DNA of 29,287 bases from an uncultured Acidaminococcus sp. (GCA_900538365.1 UPXT01000020.1:1-29287), one strand, 5' to 3'. Shown: positions 7,449-16,032, counted from the first letter of the stretch. Made by a program: numbers and translations. The notes: a model not told the origin generated them from the letters alone.

Positions 7449-10106
7449 ATGGCAGAAGAAAACAACATCCCCAAGGTCTATGACCCGGCGGCAGTGGAAA
7501 AGAAATGGTATGCATATTGGGTGGAACATGGTTTTTTCCACCAACCCGTCGATAGGAGCCGGAAACCCTTCAGTGTGGTCATTCCGCCGCCCAACATCAC
7601 CGGTAAGCTCCACATGGGCCATGCCCTTGATAATACCCTGCAGGACATTCTCGTGCGCTGGCATCGCATGATGGGGGACAATACCTGCTGGCTTCCCGGT
7701 TATGACCACGCCGGTCTTGCCACGCAGATTAAAGTGGAAGAAGAGCTGAAGAAGAAGGAAAACCTCACACGCTATGACCTGGGCCGTGAAAAATTTCTGG
7801 AACGGGTCTGGCAGTGGAAGGAGGAATATGGCGACCGCATCGTGACCCAGCTCAAGAGCCTAGGCATTTCCTGCGACTGGGACCGCCAGCGCTTTACCAT
7901 GGATGAGGGACTGTCCCGTGCCGTCCGCGAGGCCTTTGTCAGCCTTTATGAAAAGGGCCTTATTTATAAGGGCACGCGCATCATCAACTGGTGCGTCAAC
8001 TGCCGTACGGCCCTGTCCGACGTTGAAGTGGAACACCAGGATGACGAAGGCCATCTGTGGTATGTGAATTACCCCATCGAAGGGGAAGAAGGGCGCTATC
8101 TCCAGATTGCCACGAGTCGTCCGGAAACCATCCCCGGCGATACGGCCGTTGCTGTAAACCCCAAGGATGACCGCTATAAGGACCTTGTTGGAAAACAGGT
8201 TCGCCTTCCCATCATGGACCGCCTCATCCCGATTGTAGCCGACGAATACGTTGACCTTGAATTTGGTACGGGTGCCGTAAAAATCACGCCGGCCCATGAC
8301 CCCAACGACTATGAAGTGGGTCAGCGTCAGAAGCTGCCCAGCCTGACGGTCATCGGCCTTGATGGCAAGATGACAGCAGACGCCGGCAAATACGAAGGAG
8401 AAGACCGCTACGAATGCCGCAAGCATATCGTCCAGGATCTAAAGGACCTGGGGCTCCTCGTCAAGATTGAAGATGCGCCTCATGCCGTCGGTCACTGCCA
8501 GCGCTGCCACCACGTCGTGGAACCGCTCATTTCCACGCAGTGGTTTGTCAAGATGAAACCCCTCGTGAAGGCCGCTGTGGAGTGCGTCGAAGATGGGCGC
8601 GTCCAGTTTGTGCCGAACCGTTTCACGAAGACCTATACGAACTGGATGGACAACATCCATGACTGGTGCATTTCCCGCCAGATCTGGTGGGGCCACCGCA
8701 TCCCTGTGTGGTACTGTGACGACTGCGGAAAGCAGATGGCGTCCCGGACGGATTTGACGGAATGCCCGCACTGCCACAGCCACAATATCCATCAGGATGA
8801 AGATGCCCTTGATACCTGGTTCAGCTCCGGCCTATGGCCTTTTTCCACCTTTGGCTGGCCGGACAAGACAAATGAACTGCAGCAGTTTTATCCGACCAGC
8901 GTCTTGGTGACAGGTTATGACATTATTTTCTTCTGGGTTGCCCGCATGATCACCATGGGCATGGAATTCATGAAGGAGATTCCTTTCAAGCATGTCTTCA
9001 TCCACGGCCTTGTCCGTGATGAACAGGGACGTAAGATGAGTAAATCCTTGGGTAATGGCATTGACCCCTTGGAAGTTGTTGACAAATATGGTGCCGATAC
9101 GCTGCGCTTCATGCTCATTACGGGCAACACGCCGGGCAACGATATGCGTTTTTATTGGAACCGTATCGAAGCGACGCGAAACTTTGCCAATAAGATCTGG
9201 AACGCGTCCCGCTTTGCCCTCATGAACCTTGATGGGTATGATGCCTCGTCTAATCGGGCGCCTCTGACCCTTGCTGACCGCTGGATCCTCTCCCGCCTGC
9301 AGCACACCATCAAGGACGTTACAAGCTTCCTTGAAAAATTTGAACTCGGTGAAGCTGGCCGTCTCATCTACGATTTCATTTGGGGCGAAGTCTGTGACTG
9401 GTACATCGAACTCATCAAACCCCGCCTTTATGACAAGGAGCATCCGGAAGAACGGGCCACGGCCCAGTTCGTCCTCTGCCGCGTCCTTGGCGATGCTATG
9501 AAGCTGCTTCATCCTTATATGCCGTTCATTACAGAAGAAATCTGGCAGCATCTGCCCCATGAAGGGGAGAGCATCATGATCGCACCGTGGCCTGCGGTGG
9601 ATGAATCCTTCATGGATGAAACCGTGGAAAGCGGCATGACGGTTATGATGGATGCCATCAAAGCCATCCGCAACATGCGGGCCGAAGTCAACGCTGCCCC
9701 TGGGAAGAAAGCTCCGGCCACAATCCTTGTGGAACCTGCTTTCCGCAGCGTCTTTGAAGACCATCCGGAATACGTCGAACGCTTGGGTACAGTGGACACG
9801 CTGACGTTGGGCGATATCAATGACGAAGCACCGGAAAATGCCATGACCGCCGTTGTGACGGGCGCCAAGGTCTATCTGCCTCTTAAAGGGCTCATCGACG
9901 TGGAAAAGGAAATGAAGCGGCTGACGAAGGAACTTGACGGGGCCAAAAAGGAACTGTCCCGTATTGAGGGCAAGCTCTCCAATGAAGGGTTCCTCGCCAA
10001 AGCCCCGGAAGCGGTCGTAGAAAAGGAAAAGGCAAAAAAAGAAGACGTCAAGGCGCGTCTCACGGCCCTTGAAGACCAACTGAAGGAACTTCAAAAACTC
10101 CAATAA
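7449..10106 (+). CDS. valS: Valine--tRNA ligase
   Basis: A class I aminoacyl-tRNA synthetase of 885 residues that charges tRNA-Val with valine in the cytoplasm. The HIGH-type motif HMGH is at residues 55-58 within PPPNITGKLHMGHAL. The KMSKS loop is at 529-533. An editing (CP1) region lies between them, with TSRPETIPGDTAVAVNP and the cysteine pairs of a zinc-like element (CQRCHH, CDDCGK, CPHCHS). The C-terminal 65 residues form the coiled-coil arm typical of ValRS. The open frame runs back to 7371 inside the T-box, but the ATG at 7449 follows AAGGAGG and gives the standard N-terminus. Regulated by the T-box. Probably co-transcribed with folC 83 bases on. Confidence 0.98.
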   Translation: MAEENNIPKVYDPAAVEKKWYAYWVEHGFFHQPVDRSRKPFSVVIPPPNITGKLHMGHALDNTLQDILVRWHRMMGDNTCWLPGYDHAGLATQIKVEEELKKKENLTRYDLGREKFLERVWQWKEEYGDRIVTQLKSLGISCDWDRQRFTMDEGLSRAVREAFVSLYEKGLIYKGTRIINWCVNCRTALSDVEVEHQDDEGHLWYVNYPIEGEEGRYLQIATSRPETIPGDTAVAVNPKDDRYKDLVGKQVRLPIMDRLIPIVADEYVDLEFGTGAVKITPAHDPNDYEVGQRQKLPSLTVIGLDGKMTADAGKYEGEDRYECRKHIVQDLKDLGLLVKIEDAPHAVGHCQRCHHVVEPLISTQWFVKMKPLVKAAVECVEDGRVQFVPNRFTKTYTNWMDNIHDWCISRQIWWGHRIPVWYCDDCGKQMASRTDLTECPHCHSHNIHQDEDALDTWFSSGLWPFSTFGWPDKTNELQQFYPTSVLVTGYDIIFFWVARMITMGMEFMKEIPFKHVFIHGLVRDEQGRKMSKSLGNGIDPLEVVDKYGADTLRFMLITGNTPGNDMRFYWNRIEATRNFANKIWNASRFALMNLDGYDASSNRAPLTLADRWILSRLQHTIKDVTSFLEKFELGEAGRLIYDFIWGEVCDWYIELIKPRLYDKEHPEERATAQFVLCRVLGDAMKLLHPYMPFITEEIWQHLPHEGESIMIAPWPAVDESFMDETVESGMTVMMDAIKAIRNMRAEVNAAPGKKAPATILVEPAFRSVFEDHPEYVERLGTVDTLTLGDINDEAPENAMTAVVTGAKVYLPLKGLIDVEKEMKRLTKELDGAKKELSRIEGKLSNEGFLAKAPEAVVEKEKAKKEDVKARLTALEDQLKELQKLQ

Positions 10107-10121
10107 CCCCAATCTGGGTCC

Positions 10122-10143
10122 GGGCAGGGGAAAGCCCCCGCCC
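10122..10143 (+). other. GC-rich hairpin between valS and folC
   Basis: GGGCAGGGG and CCCCCGCCC flank an AAAG loop, eight pairs with one mismatch. No T-run follows, so it is unlikely to stop transcription. It may stabilise or process the valS-folC mRNA. Confidence 0.4.
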
Positions 10144-10189
10144 TGGCCTTCTGGCGCGGTCCTTGCCTTAATGGGACCGGAGGAGAATC

Positions 10190-11479
10190 ATGAACTACAA
10201 CGAAGCGATGCAGTATATCGAAAGTCTTGGCAAATTTGGCATCCATCTCGGTATGGAACGCATCACGGGCCTTGTGGAACTTTTGGGGCATCCGGAACGC
10301 AAGATCCGGACCATCCATATAACGGGAACCAACGGGAAGGGGAGCGTCGCTTCCTACCTGTCCCATATCCTCACGGCTTCCGGGAAAAAGACGGCGTGCT
10401 ATACGTCGCCCCACTTTGTTAAATACAATGAGCGCATGTCCATCAACGGCGTCGATATTTCCAACGAGGATTTTGCGGCCGTGACGGAAGAAACCAAGGC
10501 GGCTGTCGATACGTTCCTCAAAAATGGCGGCGAACAGCCGACCCAATTTGAAGTCATTACGGCCATGGCCTTCCTTTATTTTGCCAAGGAAAAGGTGGAT
10601 TATGCCGTCATCGAAGTCGGCATGGGCGGCCTTTGGGATTCAACGAACGTCATTGTGCCTGAGCTTTCCGTCATTACGAACGTCACCTTGGAACACACGG
10701 ACCGGCTGGGAAATTCCATTGAAGCCATTGCGGAACAAAAGGCCGGCATCATCAAAAACCACGTTCCTGTCGTGACCGCCGCTGACGGCAGTGCCCTTGA
10801 AGTCATTCGGGTCACAAGTGAAGAAAAATCGGCCCCCCTTTATGTCTATGGCGAGGATTTTTCCGCAGCCCTTCTTGCTGGATCCATGCAGGAACAGCTT
10901 TTCCTCTATCCGTTTCATTCCGGTGAACGGGAAGTCACCATCCATCTTGCGGGTGCCCATCAGATCGTGAATGCTGCCGTGGCCCTTAAAGCGGCGGAAG
11001 TGCTGGCAAAGAAGGATCCTGCCATAACCGAGGAGAAGATTCTCAAGGGTATGGCCCTCACGACCTGGCCAGGCCGCATGGAACTCATCCATGAACGGCC
11101 TGACGTGATCCTGGACGGAGCCCATAACCCGTCAGGTGTAACGGTCCTGCGGCAGGCCCTTGATACATATTATCCCCATGGTCATCGCTATTTCATCTTT
11201 GGCATGATGGGGGATAAGGATGTAAGCAAAGTGGCCCAGATCCTTTTCCGCGATACGGATACAATCTATACCGTCCTTGCCGATAACGGCACGCGGGCCG
11301 AAAAGCCCGATGTCCTCGCCCGCCGCCTTCACAAAAAGGCCATTCCCATGGATGATCTCAAGACGGCTTTCGAAAAGGCGGTCCATGAGGCTGGGCCGGA
11401 TGATGTGGTCCTTGTCTGCGGCTCCCTCTATCTTGTGGGCACCTTTAAGGAAAAGGGCCTCTCAGAGGATTTCTTATGA
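10190..11479 (+). CDS. folC: Bifunctional folylpolyglutamate synthase / dihydrofolate synthase
   Basis: A 429-residue Mur-ligase-type ATP-dependent enzyme. It adds glutamate to dihydropteroate and to folates. The ATP P-loop TGTNGKGS is at residues 45-52. It is followed by SPHFVKYNERMSING, EVGMGGLWDSTN, ITNVTLEHTDRLG...AGIIK and the C-terminal domain signature LDGAHNP, all standard for FolC and in the usual order and length. GGAGGAG precedes the ATG. The stop codon overlaps the start of the next gene (ATGA). The valS-folC pairing is common in Firmicutes, so folC here may share the T-box-controlled transcript. Confidence 0.95.
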   Translation: MNYNEAMQYIESLGKFGIHLGMERITGLVELLGHPERKIRTIHITGTNGKGSVASYLSHILTASGKKTACYTSPHFVKYNERMSINGVDISNEDFAAVTEETKAAVDTFLKNGGEQPTQFEVITAMAFLYFAKEKVDYAVIEVGMGGLWDSTNVIVPELSVITNVTLEHTDRLGNSIEAIAEQKAGIIKNHVPVVTAADGSALEVIRVTSEEKSAPLYVYGEDFSAALLAGSMQEQLFLYPFHSGEREVTIHLAGAHQIVNAAVALKAAEVLAKKDPAITEEKILKGMALTTWPGRMELIHERPDVILDGAHNPSGVTVLRQALDTYYPHGHRYFIFGMMGDKDVSKVAQILFRDTDTIYTVLADNGTRAEKPDVLARRLHKKAIPMDDLKTAFEKAVHEAGPDDVVLVCGSLYLVGTFKEKGLSEDFL

Positions 11480-12726
11480 CACATAAACAAATCTTTCCTC
11501 AATCTTGGAACCTGAACCAAATCCTTTACGGACTCCTTGTGGCGTATATCTTCCTTTTGCCGATCCATCTGAATTTTGCAATCGGCCTCTTCCTTGTCAT
11601 GGTGGTGCTGAATTTTGCGAACATCTTGAAGACGGGACAGTTTTGGCCCAAGGCAGCGGTTCCCAAAAAGATCAGCCGCCCCTTATGGGCGCTCTTTCTC
11701 CTATCCGCCGCAAGCATTTTTTGGTCCATGGAGCCTTTTCTAAGTGCCTATAACTGGATCGTCGTGGTGGGGCTCAAAGCCGGTTCCTTCTATTTTGTCC
11801 TGCGATACGGCAGTACGGGCCGGCGGTCCCTGCTTCTTGTCAAGGTCTTTATGGTCTCGGCCGGTCTGGTGGCGCTTTACGGCATCTACCAGTACTTCTT
11901 TGATGTTCTTGCCGTCCAGGATGCGGAATGGATCGATCACGCCGCTTTCCCGCTCATGACCAAACGGGCTGTTTCGACGTTGGAAAACCCCAATATCCTT
12001 GCCAGTTTCCTTGTCATGACCGCGGCCTACAGTGAAGGCCTCTTTGCTCCTTTGAAAGGCGGCAAGAGAAGGGCCTCCCTTGCGGTGATCTTTCTTCTTG
12101 CCATCGCCTGCCTGATCCTTACTTTTTCCCGCGGCAATTGGATTGCCCTCTTCTTTGTCCTTTTTGTCTTTGCCGGTGCTTTTTACCACAAAGCGTTCCT
12201 GCCTTTCATCGGTGGGGGACTGGGGGTCCTGTGGATTGGCTGGGACCGTCTGTCGGCCCGCATCATGTCCATCTTTTCCATCCAGGATACATCGGCAGAG
12301 CTGCGCCTGATGTATATGGACAGTGCAACCGCCATGATTGAGGAGCATCCTTTTGGTGTGGGTTGGTATGGCTATCAATTTGCCTTCCCTGACTACAATT
12401 TTGGCTATGTGGATCCCGGCGTCATCATGTACCACAGCCACAATCTCCTGACCAACATTGCGGCCGAACTGGGCCTTTTGGGCCTTGGCCTCTTCCTGTA
12501 CATCATGTATCAATTGGTGATCCTTGCCCGCAGCATCCGGCATCGTAAGGCAGAGCCCTGGATCCGCGGCCTTGCCTGCGGTTATATTGCTTCCCTTGTA
12601 GGTATCTTTGTCGCAGGAATGACGGATTATACCCTATTCAACCTGCAGCTGGGCATTTATTTTTGGATCTTCAATGCCATGATCATTGCCCTCGGGTTTT
12701 TGACCAAGGACGAGGCTCAAGGGTAA
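11476..12726 (+). CDS. O-antigen ligase/polymerase-like membrane protein (Wzy_C family)
   Basis: A 416-residue integral membrane protein with about 10-12 hydrophobic segments and a larger loop near residues 260-330. It holds the pattern of the O-antigen ligase family: LTFSRGNWIALFFVLFVFAG, and later a loop with EEHPFGVGWYGYQF and MYHSHNLLTNIAAELGLLGLGLFLYI. The His-containing YHSHNLLT motif matches the catalytic-loop signature of WaaL/Wzy proteins. It would transfer or polymerise undecaprenyl-linked glycan at the outer face of the inner membrane, which fits a diderm Negativicute. It overlaps folC by 4 bases and no other polysaccharide genes are near, so the exact glycan is unknown. Confidence 0.8.
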   Translation: MTHKQIFPQSWNLNQILYGLLVAYIFLLPIHLNFAIGLFLVMVVLNFANILKTGQFWPKAAVPKKISRPLWALFLLSAASIFWSMEPFLSAYNWIVVVGLKAGSFYFVLRYGSTGRRSLLLVKVFMVSAGLVALYGIYQYFFDVLAVQDAEWIDHAAFPLMTKRAVSTLENPNILASFLVMTAAYSEGLFAPLKGGKRRASLAVIFLLAIACLILTFSRGNWIALFFVLFVFAGAFYHKAFLPFIGGGLGVLWIGWDRLSARIMSIFSIQDTSAELRLMYMDSATAMIEEHPFGVGWYGYQFAFPDYNFGYVDPGVIMYHSHNLLTNIAAELGLLGLGLFLYIMYQLVILARSIRHRKAEPWIRGLACGYIASLVGIFVAGMTDYTLFNLQLGIYFWIFNAMIIALGFLTKDEAQG

Positions 12727-12740
12727 CCAATAAAAAGAAG

Positions 12741-12783
12741 AACCTGTAAGAACGATGAGCTTTCGTTTTTACAGGTTTTTTTT
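12741..12783 (+). terminator. Intrinsic terminator of the valS-folC-ligase unit
   Basis: AACCTGTAAGAACGA (12741-12755) pairs with TCGTTTTTACAGGTT (12763-12777), with one G-T wobble, and a run of T follows. The 140 bases beyond it hold no gene I can support. Confidence 0.9.
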
Positions 12784-12921
12784 GAAGCCATACCCATCAT
12801 GCCCATATCCCATTCTGCCACAGATCATTTGCGTAAGAAATGACCAGAAGGCCTGCGCTAGGGAGATGATAAGCGGATGCCCCCAGGGCACGAAATCATT
12901 TTTCCTCAAAGCTGCAGCCGC

Positions 12922-12954
12922 AAAAAAGCCGCCCCCTAAGGGAGCGGCTTTTTT
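12922..12954. terminator. Terminator at the 3' end of citDEF
   Basis: AAAAAAGCCGC (12922-12932) pairs with GCGGCTTTTTT (12944-12954), with CCCT/AGGG pairing inside. It lies ten bases beyond the citF stop on the minus strand and has T-runs on both strands. It can therefore also stop plus-strand readthrough. Confidence 0.9.
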
Positions 12955-12963
12955 GCATGTAGA

Positions 12964-14529
12964 TTATTTAAATTCGTAGGGTTTTACTTTGCGGACAACG
13001 TCCATGATGGAGCCATCACGGGCTTCGATGATACCGACAACGCGGTCATCGAACTGGACGGGATCAGGTTCGCCAACCATGGCGTAAGCTTTGTCGCGAA
13101 GCTCTTCAATGGTGCAGATCGGCAGATCGCAGTCTTTGGCAGCTTCAATGATATCCGTACGTTTCGGGTTGATGGCAATGCCATAATCGGTGACGACAAC
13201 GTCAACGGTTTCACCCGGCGTCGTGATGGTCGTGCATTCCGTGCAGATTGCAGGGCTGCGGCCTTGAAGCAGAGGTGCGATGACGATGGTGCATTTAGCA
13301 CCGGCAGCCGTATCCGGATGGCCGCCCTGTGCCCCGGTGATGACACCGTCGGAACCGACAACGACGTTGACGTTGAATTTCGTATCAACTTCGAGAGCAC
13401 CGAGGATGACAAAGTCCAGTTTATTGACGTAAGCACCTTTGTTGAAGGGGTCAGCATACTGACTCGTCGTGATTTCGTAATGGTCCGGGTTGGTCTTGAT
13501 GTCTTCGATGGCAGCCGTATCAAAGTCCTGCGTATCAGCAATCTTGCCGATGAGGCCTTCATGCTGGAGTTCGCAGATCGGCTGAGCGATACCGCCCATG
13601 GCTACGCCAATCTTGATACCATCTCTTCTCAGATGTTCAGCCAGGTATTTGGTGGAAGCAATGGAAGCCCCGCCAACACCGGTCTGATAGATAAAGCCAT
13701 CTTTGTACCAAGGCATATAGGTCATGAAATCAGCCGCATATTTAGCCATGAGGAGCTTTCTTTGGTCCGTCGTCGGTTTGGCAGCACCCGTAGCAATCTT
13801 GTTTGGATCGCCAATGGCGTCAACTTTGACAACGTAGTCAACGTTCGTCATGTCAATGGAAGCAGGAACGTTGGGGAAGGGAACAAGCGTATCGGTGACA
13901 ACGACAACTTTGTCTGCATACTGGGCATCTACGGCAGCATAGCCGAGAACACCGCAGTCACTTCCGCTGGCACTGCCGACAGCCCGGCAGTTGCCCATAT
14001 CATCGGCGCAGGGAGCACCAATGAAGGCAATGTCAACATGGACTTCGCCGGATTCGATGGCACGGACACGGCCGCCGTGACCGCGCATGATGGCAAGGCC
14101 TTTCAGTTTGCCGTTGGAAATGGCTTCCCCAATTTTGCCGCGCACACCGGAAGCCTGGATGTTCGTGATGGTGCCATCTTCGATCATCGGGACAATCGGG
14201 GTCTGGGCTTTACCCAGGGAAGTTGCGCAAATGGTCAGGTTTTTGATGCCCATCTTGTGGACAGCTTCCATGACCATGTTGACAACATAGTCCCCTTCAC
14301 GGAAATGATGATGGAAGGAGAGGGTCATCCCATCTTTGATGCCGCATTTTTTAAGGACATCTTCGATGGAATCTACAACCTTGCTGTAACTCGGGTCGAT
14401 GACAGGTGCCACCGTATGGGTAGCAGCCTGATAAGCAACGAGGTGTTTGGAGAAGCTTCCCTGGAACGGTTCCTTACCGGTTGCTTTCAGGATTTCCTCC
14501 GGAATTTCTCTACCTACTGCATTCTTCAT
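12964..14529 (-). CDS. citF: Citrate lyase alpha subunit (citrate:acetyl-ACP transferase)
   Basis: A 521-residue cytoplasmic subunit that exchanges the acetyl group on the CitD carrier for citrate, giving citryl-ACP. The N-terminus MKNAVGREIPEEI and the stretches FQGSFSKHLVAYQAATHT, IRGHGGRVRAIESGEVHVDIAFIGAPCAD and ATRDRKLLMAKY-like context match CitF. Length is normal. The frame is open to 14595, but the ATG at 14529 has AAGGGGGA upstream and gives the known N-terminus. The upstream citE stop is one base away (TAATATG), indicating tight translational coupling. It is the last gene of citD-citE-citF and is followed directly by a terminator. Codon use is strongly biased, as expected for abundant expression. 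Confidence 0.96.
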   Translation of the reverse strand: MKNAVGREIPEEILKATGKEPFQGSFSKHLVAYQAATHTVAPVIDPSYSKVVDSIEDVLKKCGIKDGMTLSFHHHFREGDYVVNMVMEAVHKMGIKNLTICATSLGKAQTPIVPMIEDGTITNIQASGVRGKIGEAISNGKLKGLAIMRGHGGRVRAIESGEVHVDIAFIGAPCADDMGNCRAVGSASGSDCGVLGYAAVDAQYADKVVVVTDTLVPFPNVPASIDMTNVDYVVKVDAIGDPNKIATGAAKPTTDQRKLLMAKYAADFMTYMPWYKDGFIYQTGVGGASIASTKYLAEHLRRDGIKIGVAMGGIAQPICELQHEGLIGKIADTQDFDTAAIEDIKTNPDHYEITTSQYADPFNKGAYVNKLDFVILGALEVDTKFNVNVVVGSDGVITGAQGGHPDTAAGAKCTIVIAPLLQGRSPAICTECTTITTPGETVDVVVTDYGIAINPKRTDIIEAAKDCDLPICTIEELRDKAYAMVGEPDPVQFDDRVVGIIEARDGSIMDVVRKVKPYEFK

Positions 14530-14530
14530 A

Positions 14531-15445
14531 TTATAAATCCCCCTTATAAACACCGGCAGCTTTTGCCAGGGCGATCGTTCTCTTTGCGCCATCATAGAAA
14601 GCTACGTCAAGCATCTTGCCGTTCAGGGTGAAGACGCCAATCCCCATAGCCTTCTTGGTGTCGATTTCGCGGACAACGGCTTCAGCCCAACGGATCTGTT
14701 TTTCGCTCGGCGTAAAGACTTCGTGGCAGACCGGAATCTGACGCGGGTTGATGATGGATTTACCGTCAAAGCCCATGGTCTTGATCATTTCGACATCCTT
14801 GCGGAAGCCTTCCATGTCATCCAGGTCGGTGTAGACCGTATCAAAGCACATACGGCCGGTAGCGCGTGCAGCAATGACCATCTGCTGACGAGCGCCCATG
14901 AGTTCGACACCGGTCTTGGAAATGGAGGTCTGCAGGTCACGGGTGTAGTCACCGCCAGAAAGGGCCACACCGAAAAGACGGTCGGAAGCTTGGCAGATAT
15001 CGTAGACGTTGAGAATCCCCTTCGTCGATTCGATAGCGGCCATGATGAGGGTAGAACCCACTTCCTTATGGAATTCCTTTTCAGCAGCCGTAATGGCTTC
15101 TTCTACGAGTTTGACGTCCTGGGCGGATTCCGTTTTGGAAATGCGGATCGTATCGGCACCGCCAGCTACGCAGACGCGGATATCTTCCTTCCAGTGCGGG
15201 GTTTCCAGGCCATTGATGCGGACAACGCGTTCGCAGCCATGATAATCGATTTCCTTCAGGGCATGGAACAGGGAATAGCGGGCGGCATCCTTTTGGTTTT
15301 CAGCCACGGCATCTTCCAGGTCAAGCATGATGGAATCGGGTTTATACACATACGGGTCTTTGATGAGGCTCGGTTTTTGAGCGTTCAAGAACATCATGGA
15401 TCTTCTGAGACGCTTGAAGTTGGGGTTCGTATTGATCACTGCCAT
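14531..15445 (-). CDS. citE: Citrate lyase beta subunit (citryl-ACP lyase)
   Basis: A 304-residue HpcH/HpaI-type TIM-barrel enzyme that splits citryl-ACP into oxaloacetate and acetyl-ACP using Mg. The signature FLNAQKPSLIKDPYVYKPDSIMLDLEDAV (metal/substrate-side acidic motif DLEDAV at residues 42-47), VRINGLETPHWKEDI and MAAIESTKGILN are typical. So is the C-terminal GKSIINPRQIPVCHEVFTPS. The start ATG at 15445 follows GGGAGG. It is preceded by the citD stop with a one-base gap, the same TAATATG junction as citE-citF. Fused stops and starts of this kind keep subunit ratios fixed in the CitDEF complex. Confidence 0.96.
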   Translation of the reverse strand: MAVINTNPNFKRLRRSMMFLNAQKPSLIKDPYVYKPDSIMLDLEDAVAENQKDAARYSLFHALKEIDYHGCERVVRINGLETPHWKEDIRVCVAGGADTIRISKTESAQDVKLVEEAITAAEKEFHKEVGSTLIMAAIESTKGILNVYDICQASDRLFGVALSGGDYTRDLQTSISKTGVELMGARQQMVIAARATGRMCFDTVYTDLDDMEGFRKDVEMIKTMGFDGKSIINPRQIPVCHEVFTPSEKQIRWAEAVVREIDTKKAMGIGVFTLNGKMLDVAFYDGAKRTIALAKAAGVYKGDL

Positions 15446-15446
15446 A

Positions 15447-15746
15447 TTATAAGACCTCCCAAGGATTCGGCGTATCCGGATCATCATTGATGGAGCGGAA
15501 AACGGCGCCTTCCACACGTGCTTTCAGCGTGCAGTCGAGTGCACCTTTGTCAACTACGGAAACCTTAGCGTTTTTAACATTGAGTTTCTTCAGGGTTTCC
15601 AAGACAACAGCCTTGATCTGTCTGCCATACTGTTGGATGACACTGCTTTCAATATTGAGTTCGATGCCATTCGTACCGGGTTCAACGGTGATTTGGGCAT
15701 CGGAGGACTCAACGGTGCCAGCCATGGCTGCCTTCTTTAATTCCAT
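15447..15746 (-). CDS. citD: Citrate lyase gamma subunit (acyl carrier protein)
   Basis: A 99-residue acyl carrier subunit. The motif AGTVESSD places Ser14 where the 2'-(5''-phosphoribosyl)-3'-dephospho-CoA group is attached in known CitD proteins. The conserved run VVDKGALDCTLKARVEGA is present. The protein carries acetyl and citryl thioesters between CitF and CitE. AAGGAGGAA precedes the ATG. It is the first gene of the operon, about 95 bases downstream of a predicted promoter. The prosthetic group would be made and attached by the CitXG fusion encoded on the other strand nearby. Confidence 0.95.
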   Translation of the reverse strand: MELKKAAMAGTVESSDAQITVEPGTNGIELNIESSVIQQYGRQIKAVVLETLKKLNVKNAKVSVVDKGALDCTLKARVEGAVFRSINDDPDTPNPWEVL

Positions 15747-15816
15747 GAAAATTCCTCCTTCATTTCTAGAAAAGAACTGTTTACAGTCTTACACCTTGAT
15801 AGTAGCACAGGAAAAA

Positions 15817-15846
15817 TTGGAAAACTAATATAAATAATGGTATAAT
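15817..15846 (+). promoter_or_regulatory. Predicted promoter for the lysR-citXG transcript
   Basis: TTGGAA at 15817-15822, an 18-base spacer, and a perfect TATAAT at 15841-15846 with TG one base upstream (extended -10). RNA would begin near 15853 and run through a leader of about 228 bases to the lysR ATG at 16081. Confidence 0.7.
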
Positions 15847-15847
15847 G

Positions 15848-15877
15848 ACCATAAGCCGAATCTTATTATGTTGTCAA
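15848..15877 (-). promoter_or_regulatory. Predicted promoter for citDEF
   Basis: On the minus strand a perfect TTGACA (15877 to 15872), an 18-base spacer and TATGGT (15853 to 15848). Transcription would start near 15841. It is interlocked with the plus-strand lysR promoter: each -35 lies in the other transcript and the two -10 boxes are one base apart. Confidence 0.65.
15851..15866. promoter_or_regulatory. Candidate operator dyad ATAAG-N6-CTTAT (site 1)
   Basis: A 16-base dyad, ATAAG CCGAAT CTTAT, overlapping the citD -10 and the lysR start point. The same half-sites with the same 6-base spacer occur at 18727-18742 upstream of the citrate carrier gene. Size and symmetry fit a LysR-type binding site. 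Binding by the neighbouring LysR protein is inferred. Confidence 0.55.
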
Positions 15878-15910
15878 ACCCCGCATCCCTTGCGGGTTGG
15901 CCCGATTAGC

Positions 15911-15947
15911 AATGTTTTCTTAATTGACGTGAAATTAAGAAAACATT
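15911..15947. repeat. Perfect 15-base inverted repeat in the lysR leader
   Basis: AATGTTTTCTTAATT (15911-15925) and AATTAAGAAAACATT (15933-15947) are exact reverse complements around a 7-base loop. No T-run follows on either strand, so it is not a terminator. It lies in the predicted 5' leader of lysR, about 60 bases upstream of the citD start point. It could be a protein-binding operator, an RNA stem, or both. Confidence 0.8.
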
Positions 15948-16011
15948 CTGAATACGGGACCAAATGATGTTAAATGAGATGCATATCTCCTGCTGGAACC
16001 AAACAAAAGAC

Positions 16012-16032
16012 AAGCCCCAAGAGGGCTTTTTT
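16012..16032 (+). terminator. Intrinsic terminator within the lysR leader
   Basis: AAGCCC (16012-16017) pairs with GGGCTT (16023-16028) around CAAGA, followed by a T-run to 16032. It acts only on the plus strand and sits 48 bases before the lysR start. The stem is short (6 pairs), so partial termination is plausible. Confidence 0.6.

Noticed and set aside
8832..10112. 426-residue open frame opposite valS
   Set aside because: Antisense shadow of valS without a ribosome site or motifs.
12755..12979. Short plus-strand frame of 74 residues after the O-antigen-ligase-like gene
   Set aside because: Begins inside one terminator stem, crosses the next, and overlaps the citF end. No Shine-Dalgarno site.
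13264..14631. 455-residue open frame opposite citF
   Set aside because: Antisense to a clear citrate lyase subunit. Its length comes from the biased codon use of citF, and it has no Shine-Dalgarno site or recognisable domain.
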